DNA from: Poindextera sp963719975
GTDB lineage: Bacteria; Pseudomonadota; Alphaproteobacteria; Caulobacterales; Caulobacteraceae
Direction: 5' to 3'
Assembly (NCBI GenBank): GCA_963719975.1
Contig: CAVRED010000001.1
Location: 248,001 to 312,000, forward strand
DNA: 64,000 bases
Position 1 is the stretch's first letter, and each line of letters begins with the position of its first letter. Positions 59,679 through 64,000 of the stretch are shown in pieces. A model generated the notes under the pieces. It worked only from the letters and a program-made list of their open reading frames with translations. It was not told the DNA's origin and ran no database searches. Made by a program: the position numbers and the translations under genes.

Positions 59679-60710
59679 TCAGCTCCTAACCGTCAGCGTC
59701 TCGCGGAACTTGAGCGTGTCCTTGTCGGCGGGCCAGCGGCCGGCGCGGGCCATGCGGATCACGCGGCGGGCCAGGAGGCTCGGCGCATCGGCCTCGACGC
59801 TGCGCTCGAAGTCCGCGCCTTCCGCCTGGTAGGCAAGCTGGGCCGACTCCATCACGCGGCGGTCCTGCTGCAGGATCTCCGGCTCCTTGTCGGTCCAGCG
59901 CAGGCGGTGGGTCTGCGCGCCTTCGGCCAGCGCGGTCGAGAACAGCCAGTGCTGGCGGCAATGGCCGGGCGTGGTCGGCGTGTGGTGCATGACGATCAGC
60001 GGCCCTTGTGGACCCAGATCGACCGTCGCGCGGTCGGGCAGGTCGAAGCGCAAGCTCACGCCGCCGAACTCGTCGCGGCCGCCGGTCAGAAGGACGCCTG
60101 TCTCGGTCAGGCCGAGACGATAGACGTTCTCGCGAAAGCCGATCCGGTTGATCACGAACCACTGCGGATGGGTGTTCGGGTGGGTGAAGTAGGGGTGTGA
60201 GACGTCGAGATTGTTCTCGATCGGCAGCATGGCCTCGCAGGCGAGATCGATCGACGCCTGCACCCACGAGCGATCGGCGAAGGTCGGGATGGTAAGGGGC
60301 GTCCCCGGCGACGGCGGCCCCTTTCCGGTCCACACCCACACATGGGCCTCTTGCTCGACGCAGGGATAAGCCTCCGCTGCGACGCCCGCGGCCGGCGCGC
60401 GGCCCTCGCAGAGGGAGGGGATGTGCAGGCACGTCCCGTCACGGCTGAAACGCCAGCCGTGGTAGGCGCACGCGACCGCGCCATCGGCGATCTGGCCGAG
60501 CGAGAGGGCGACGCCGCGGTGCGGGCAGCGGTCGTGCAGCGCGCCGGCCAAGCCGTCCGAGTCGCGGAAGAGCACGATCGGCCGGTCATGGATGCGCCGC
60601 GCGATCGGCTCGGTCCCCAGCTCGGCGCTGGCGCAGGCGACGTACCAAGCCTCGCGCAGCAAGGGCTCGCGGTCGGTCTCGAGCGAGGCGGCAGGGGCGA
60701 GCGCGTCCAT
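59679..60710 (-). CDS. Rieske non-heme iron oxygenase, large subunit
   Basis: 343 residues. The Rieske cluster ligands are in CPHRGVALSLGQ and ACAYHGWRF; the catalytic mononuclear iron region is ENNLDVSHPYFTHPNTHPQW with the His/His/Asp set. This is the vanillate-demethylase/phthalate-dioxygenase-like class, needing a reductase not seen nearby. Substrate unknown, aromatic or methyl ether likely. Start ATG 60710 (MDALAPAASLETD). Convergent with the NUDIX gene, 3 bases away. The upstream gene at 61034 is a broken SEC-C gene. Confidence 0.88.
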   Translation of the reverse strand: MDALAPAASLETDREPLLREAWYVACASAELGTEPIARRIHDRPIVLFRDSDGLAGALHDRCPHRGVALSLGQIADGAVACAYHGWRFSRDGTCLHIPSLCEGRAPAAGVAAEAYPCVEQEAHVWVWTGKGPPSPGTPLTIPTFADRSWVQASIDLACEAMLPIENNLDVSHPYFTHPNTHPQWFVINRIGFRENVYRLGLTETGVLLTGGRDEFGGVSLRFDLPDRATVDLGPQGPLIVMHHTPTTPGHCRQHWLFSTALAEGAQTHRLRWTDKEPEILQQDRRVMESAQLAYQAEGADFERSVEADAPSLLARRVIRMARAGRWPADKDTLKFRETLTVRS

Positions 60711-60779
60711 GGGCGGGCCTCATGACGTTTGACGGCGCCCGAACGGTCGACCGAAATGCGCGCAGGCGCAAGCCGGCGC

Positions 60780-61034
60780 GGCGCGTCAGTCCCTGAAAGA
60801 AGTCGTTCCGATTGGCGCCGTCCAGCCGCCCGGAGGCAAGGCAGCACCGCTTGAAACGAGCGTCCCGAACCGCAGGGGCAGAGGTCGTTTCTTCCGAGCT
60901 TTTCGACGAGCAGCTTGTCGCCGTGCACGAGCCGCACGCCGCGTTTGACGCGCGTCTCGGACGGGAAGGACTTCCGGCGCTTAGAGGTGACCTCGAAAGC
61001 AGTCGAGGTCGGCGGGGTCGCGGGGCTTGCGCAT
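60780..61034 (-). pseudogene. SEC-C motif protein, frameshifted twice
   Basis: The gene starts at ATG 61034 (MRKPRDPADLD) with GGAG 6 bases upstream, breaks after 11 codons, continues in another frame as FEVTSKRRKSFPSETRVK then GVRLVHGDKLLVEKLGRNDL and CPCGSG, and breaks again before FKRCCLASGRLDGANRNDFF. The two fragments match the SEC-C zinc motif GRNDLCPCGSGxxFKxCC only after two one-base corrections, each removal of a T on the coding strand. The end is uncertain; 60780 is approximate. Either decay or sequence error. SEC-C motifs bind zinc in SecA and many small proteins. Confidence 0.6.
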
Positions 61035-61167
61035 TGTCGCCTCCTTTGAAGGTGGGGCGTGCTTCTAGGCGATCGTGGCACCGGATGAAAGTGCAGCTCC
61101 ACCCTGGGGCGAGGCCCTCGCGCGCACTACATCAGCCAGGCCAATCGCCAGCCCCGGAGCTCCGCCC

Positions 61168-62037
61168 ATGACCGATAGACCCGCCGCCACCTACAAGCTC
61201 GGCGATCGCGCCGTAAACCGCATGGGCTATGGGGCGATGCAGCTCGCGGGGCCGGGCGTCTTCGGGCCGCCGAAGGATCGCGGTCTCGCCATCGCCGTTC
61301 TGCGCGAGGCGATCGCCAGCGGGGTCAACCACATCGACACCAGCGACTACTACGGGCCGTACGTCACCAACCAGCTCATCCGCGAGGCGTTGCACCCCTA
61401 TCCCGACGACCTCGTCATCGTGACCAAGGTTGGCGCGTTCCGCGGCGACGACGCATCGTGGAATCCGGCGCACGCGCCGGCGGATCTGATCAAGGCGGTG
61501 CACGACAACCTGAGGAACCTCGGGCTCGAGCAGCTTGCCGTGGTCAACCTGCGCGTCGGCGGCCTGCAGGGGCCGACCGAAGAATCGGTCGCCGAAGGGG
61601 TCGCCACCCTGGCCGAGTTGCAGCGGCAGGGCCTGATCCGCCACCTGGGCCTGAGCAACGTGAGCCTGGCCCAGGTCGAGGAGGCCGAGCGCATCGCGCC
61701 GGTGGTCTGCGTGCAGAACATGTTCAACGTCGCGCGCCGCGCCGACGATCCTTTGGTCGACCAGCTCGCGGCCAAGGGGATCGCGTACGCGCCGTTCTTC
61801 CCGCTCGGCGGCTTCTTCCCGCTGCAGTCGGAGATCTTGTCCAAGGTCGCGGCGCGGCTCGGGGCGACGCCGATGCAGGCGGCGTTGGCGTGGCTGCTGC
61901 AACGGTCGCCGAACATGTTGCTCATCCCCGGCACGGCCTCGCTCGAGCACCTGCGCGAGAACCTGGCCGCCGCCGACCTCGCCCTCCCCGCCGACGCCCT
62001 GGCCGACCTCGACGCCATTGGCCGCGTGGCGGCGTAA
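61168..62037 (+). CDS. Aldo/keto reductase
   Basis: 289 residues; start ATG 61168. Motifs: GYGAMQLAGPGVFGPPKD, the NHIDTSDYYGPYVTNQLI segment (Asp and Tyr of the tetrad), VIVTKVGAFRG (Lys) and LAVVNLRVGG, where the usual tetrad His is replaced by Arg as in several AKR oxidoreductases. NADPH-dependent reduction of aldehydes or ketones; substrate unknown. It stands alone between the SEC-C remnant and the MOSC gene. Confidence 0.86.
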   Translation: MTDRPAATYKLGDRAVNRMGYGAMQLAGPGVFGPPKDRGLAIAVLREAIASGVNHIDTSDYYGPYVTNQLIREALHPYPDDLVIVTKVGAFRGDDASWNPAHAPADLIKAVHDNLRNLGLEQLAVVNLRVGGLQGPTEESVAEGVATLAELQRQGLIRHLGLSNVSLAQVEEAERIAPVVCVQNMFNVARRADDPLVDQLAAKGIAYAPFFPLGGFFPLQSEILSKVAARLGATPMQAALAWLLQRSPNMLLIPGTASLEHLRENLAAADLALPADALADLDAIGRVAA

Positions 62038-62132
62038 CCAACAGACCTCTCCCTTTGACAGAGCTCTGCGCGCCCAACCTCGACAGCCGTGGGTGGCCGT
62101 GATCAAGCTCGGCTCACACACGAGGGATAGCG

Positions 62133-63023
62133 ATGGCGGGACGATCGGTCGGGACGGTCGCGGAGGTTTGGCGGTTTCCGGTGAAGTCCATGGCCGGCGA
62201 GCGACTGCAGGCGGCCGAGGTCAGCGCCGGCGGCGTGCTCGGCGACCGCGCCTACGCCCTGATCGACGATGAAACGGGCAAGGTGGTCAGCGCCAAGAGC
62301 GTCCGGCATTTCCCCGGCATCCTGAACTGCAAGGCGCGCTTTGCGGCGAAGCCCAAGGCCGGCGAGCCGGCGCCGCCGGTTCGCATCGAGCTGCCCGACG
62401 GCAAGGTCGTCGCCAGCGACGGCGGCGAGGCCGAAGCGGCGCTCTCGGCCCTGTTCGGCCGCGCGGTCACGTTGGCCCGGAGCGCGCCGGAAGACTTCAC
62501 GATCGACCAGCAGTTCGCCGACGTCGAGGGTGCTGACCCTGAAGGACGGCGCAACGTCGTGGTTGCCGGCAAGCTGGGCGCGGCCTATTTCGCCGCCGCC
62601 AATATTCGCTCGCCGGTCGCGGCAAGCGCCTTCTTCGATCTCTTCCCGATGTCGGTGATCACCACCGCGACGCTGCGCCGGCTGGCGGCGCTGGAGCCGA
62701 TGAGCCAGTTCGACGTTCGCCGCTTCCGCATGAACATCGTGGTCGAGACGCCCGGAGACGGCTTCGTGGAGAACGAGTGGGTGCGGAGCGCCCTCGCGGT
62801 GGGCGCGGACGCCGCCTTGCGCATCGCCATGCCCGATCCGCGCTGCGTGATGACGACCCTGGCCCAGGGTGATCTCGCCGAGGACACCGGCGTGCTCAGC
62901 GCGCTCGTGAAGCACAACCGGGTGAGCGCCGGCGATGCGCGCCTCTTCCCCTGCGCCGGCGTCTACGCTGTGGTGACGGCGGACGGGACCATCCGCCCGG
63001 GAGACCCCGTCGCCCTCGGCTGA
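62133..63023 (+). CDS. MOSC domain-containing protein
   Basis: 296 residues with the N-terminal MOSC_N beta barrel (AEVWRFPVKSMAGERLQAA, GGVLGDRAYALIDDETGK) and a MOSC core with the conserved cysteine in MPDPRCVMTTLAQGDL, as in MOCO sulfurase C-terminal and YiiM-like proteins. It may bind molybdenum cofactor or sulfur-carrying groups; the exact activity is unknown. The RFRMNIVVETPG segment matches MOSC. Convergent with the VOC gene, 7 bases apart. Confidence 0.87.
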   Translation: MAGRSVGTVAEVWRFPVKSMAGERLQAAEVSAGGVLGDRAYALIDDETGKVVSAKSVRHFPGILNCKARFAAKPKAGEPAPPVRIELPDGKVVASDGGEAEAALSALFGRAVTLARSAPEDFTIDQQFADVEGADPEGRRNVVVAGKLGAAYFAAANIRSPVAASAFFDLFPMSVITTATLRRLAALEPMSQFDVRRFRMNIVVETPGDGFVENEWVRSALAVGADAALRIAMPDPRCVMTTLAQGDLAEDTGVLSALVKHNRVSAGDARLFPCAGVYAVVTADGTIRPGDPVALG

Positions 63024-63030
63024 CGGGCTG

Positions 63031-63471
63031 CTAGAGTTCCAGTGGAAGCAGCTGGGCGACGCGCTGGGGCTCGCGCCGCCAAACGTCGGAGGCGTCCACG
63101 TAGAGCTCGATGCCGTTGCCGTCCGGATCGGCGAAATAGAGCGACTTGGTCACCTCGTGGTCGACCGGCCGCAACGCGACGCCCGCTGCCTCGAGCAGCG
63201 CCTTCGCCTCGCGCAGTTCGTCGAGGCTGTCGCCGATCTTGAACGCCACGTGGTGCAGGCCGGTTGCGGTGTCCGCGTGAGTCGAGCCCACGCCGCTCAC
63301 TTCCATCACCGCGAAGTCGTGGTGATTGCCCAGCGTGAAGAAAGTCATCTTCATGCCGTCCTGATCCAGGCGCGCGCAGATCGGCAGCCCGAGGACGCCG
63401 CTGTAGAATTTTTCGGCGCGCTCACAGTCGCTCACCTTCAGCACCGCGTGGCCGATTTGCTTGATCTTCAT
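63031..63471 (-). CDS. VOC family (glyoxalase/dioxygenase) protein
   Basis: 146 residues with two VOC motifs: IGHAVLKVSDCERAEKFYSG and TGLHHVAFKIGDSLDELREA, ending LYFADPDGNGIELYVDAS. The metal ligands His, His and Glu are in place for a lyase or dioxygenase fold. No nearby gene indicates the substrate, though the extradiol dioxygenase family is related. The start ATG 63471 is preceded by GGGGAAG. Confidence 0.85.
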   Translation of the reverse strand: MKIKQIGHAVLKVSDCERAEKFYSGVLGLPICARLDQDGMKMTFFTLGNHHDFAVMEVSGVGSTHADTATGLHHVAFKIGDSLDELREAKALLEAAGVALRPVDHEVTKSLYFADPDGNGIELYVDASDVWRREPQRVAQLLPLEL

Positions 63472-63548
63472 GGATCTTCCCCTGAGAGAGCGTCTCTGGG
63501 GGGAAGCCTAACACCATTACGCGGGCCGGGGGAGGAGGCGCCCGCGTC

Positions 63549-63848
63549 CTAGAGGCGGCGCGCCACCGCCCAGTAGACCCCGAACGCCAGCGCGGCCGGG
63601 CCGGCGTAGGCGGCGGCGACCAGCACCCAGCTGGCGGTCGGCGGAATCGCCGATGAGATCGCCGCGCCGGTCGCGACCACGCCGAAGATCGCGATCGCAA
63701 ACCCGATCATCGCGGCGATCTCGGCCGGGATGCGGCGCGTCACGCCTGAAACACCCTTGTCGGTTTCGGCCAAGACGCTTTCCTCCCTTGGCCGGCGCTT
63801 GTCTGCGCGCCGTACCGAGCGCGCAGTCTGAGCCAGGCCCTCCGTCAT
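63549..63848 (-). CDS. Small membrane protein, two helices
   Basis: 99 residues from ATG 63848 (MTEGLAQTARSVRRADKRRP): a basic, cytosolic first half, then two helices (IAAMIGFAIAIFGVVATGAA and SWVLVAAAYAGPAALAFGVY). No family recognised. The frame is open upstream to 63902 without homology. Same strand as the VOC gene, about 77 bases apart. Confidence 0.65.
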   Translation of the reverse strand: MTEGLAQTARSVRRADKRRPREESVLAETDKGVSGVTRRIPAEIAAMIGFAIAIFGVVATGAAISSAIPPTASWVLVAAAYAGPAALAFGVYWAVARRL

Positions 63849-63923
63849 GGCAACGCTGGAGGCCGGCATGCGGCAACCGGCCGCCACTGCCAGATCCCCC
63901 ACTTCGGGGAATCGAGACAGTGT

Positions 63924-64000
63924 CTAGCCGGCCAGCTCCTCGAGGCAGCCCGTGTCGCGCAGGATCGGATCGAGGGCGCTGCGGTCCGAGACGGCGGCGT
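63924..64000 (-). CDS. C-terminal end of an unidentified gene (partial)
   Basis: The stop TAG at 63924-63926 ends an open frame that enters from beyond the right edge; the last codons read AAVSDRSALDPILRDTGCLE and then ELAG. Too short to identify. Confidence 0.4.
   Translation of the reverse strand, partial: AAVSDRSALDPILRDTGCLEELAG

Overview
This is a high-GC, densely packed chromosomal stretch of an alphaproteobacterium. The best guess is Caulobacteraceae (Phenylobacterium or Caulobacter-like), inferred from a CC0125/CC1285-type lipoprotein, a very large NAD-glutamate dehydrogenase of the GdhZ class, a MbfA-type ferritin/VIT1 fusion and a soluble FixL/FixJ/FixK oxygen-sensing set. I see no rRNA or tRNA gene, insertion sequence, prophage, CRISPR array or replication origin. 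No gene-free stretch exceeds about 300 bases.

Layout. 1-10.3 kb is metabolic and housekeeping DNA: enoyl-CoA hydratase (cut by the window edge), SDR dehydrogenase, lipoprotein, MAPEG protein, NAD-glutamate dehydrogenase, AI-2E-type transporter, zinc alcohol dehydrogenase. 10.3-51.5 kb is a low-oxygen island. It holds 13 FNR/FixK-type sites (TTGAT-N4-ATCAA and close variants), nearly all directly upstream of genes, while by eye I found none like them in the flanks. The sensor chain is present: heme-PAS kinase FixL, regulator FixJ, a single-domain receiver, and a cysteine-free Crp/Fnr regulator whose recognition helix carries the FNR-type E..SR residues.

Island genes include nitroreductase, an accessory FtsH, Hsp20, a phosphoribosyltransferase-hydrolase-erythromycin esterase fusion, a cyclic beta-1,2-glucan synthase, PfkB-type sugar kinase, PEP synthase, two tandem universal stress proteins, an ADP-forming acyl-CoA synthetase fused to an acetyltransferase, several tiny membrane proteins, and a tightly overlapping operon of AMP-phosphorylase-type enzyme, PRPP-synthetase-like enzyme and beta-CASP RNase-like enzyme. 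The gene set strongly resembles the Mycobacterium DosR dormancy regulon (nitroreductase, HspX, Rv2030c, PfkB, USPs) but is wired to FixLJ/FixK. The RNA/nucleotide salvage operon is its most intriguing module.

51.6-64 kb returns to catabolic and general functions: CoA transferase, MbfA-like iron protein, SDR, ParA-like ATPase, then a LysR regulator with a likely operator in front of a flavin monooxygenase-like and extradiol dioxygenase pair, a Rieske oxygenase, NUDIX, aldo/keto reductase, MOSC and VOC proteins.

Several otherwise intact genes are broken by single-base frameshifts (gdhZ, nadE, a small secreted protein, ndvB twice, a SEC-C protein twice). All but the gdhZ one can be repaired by removing a single T from the coding strand, which suggests sequencing or assembly error more than true decay.
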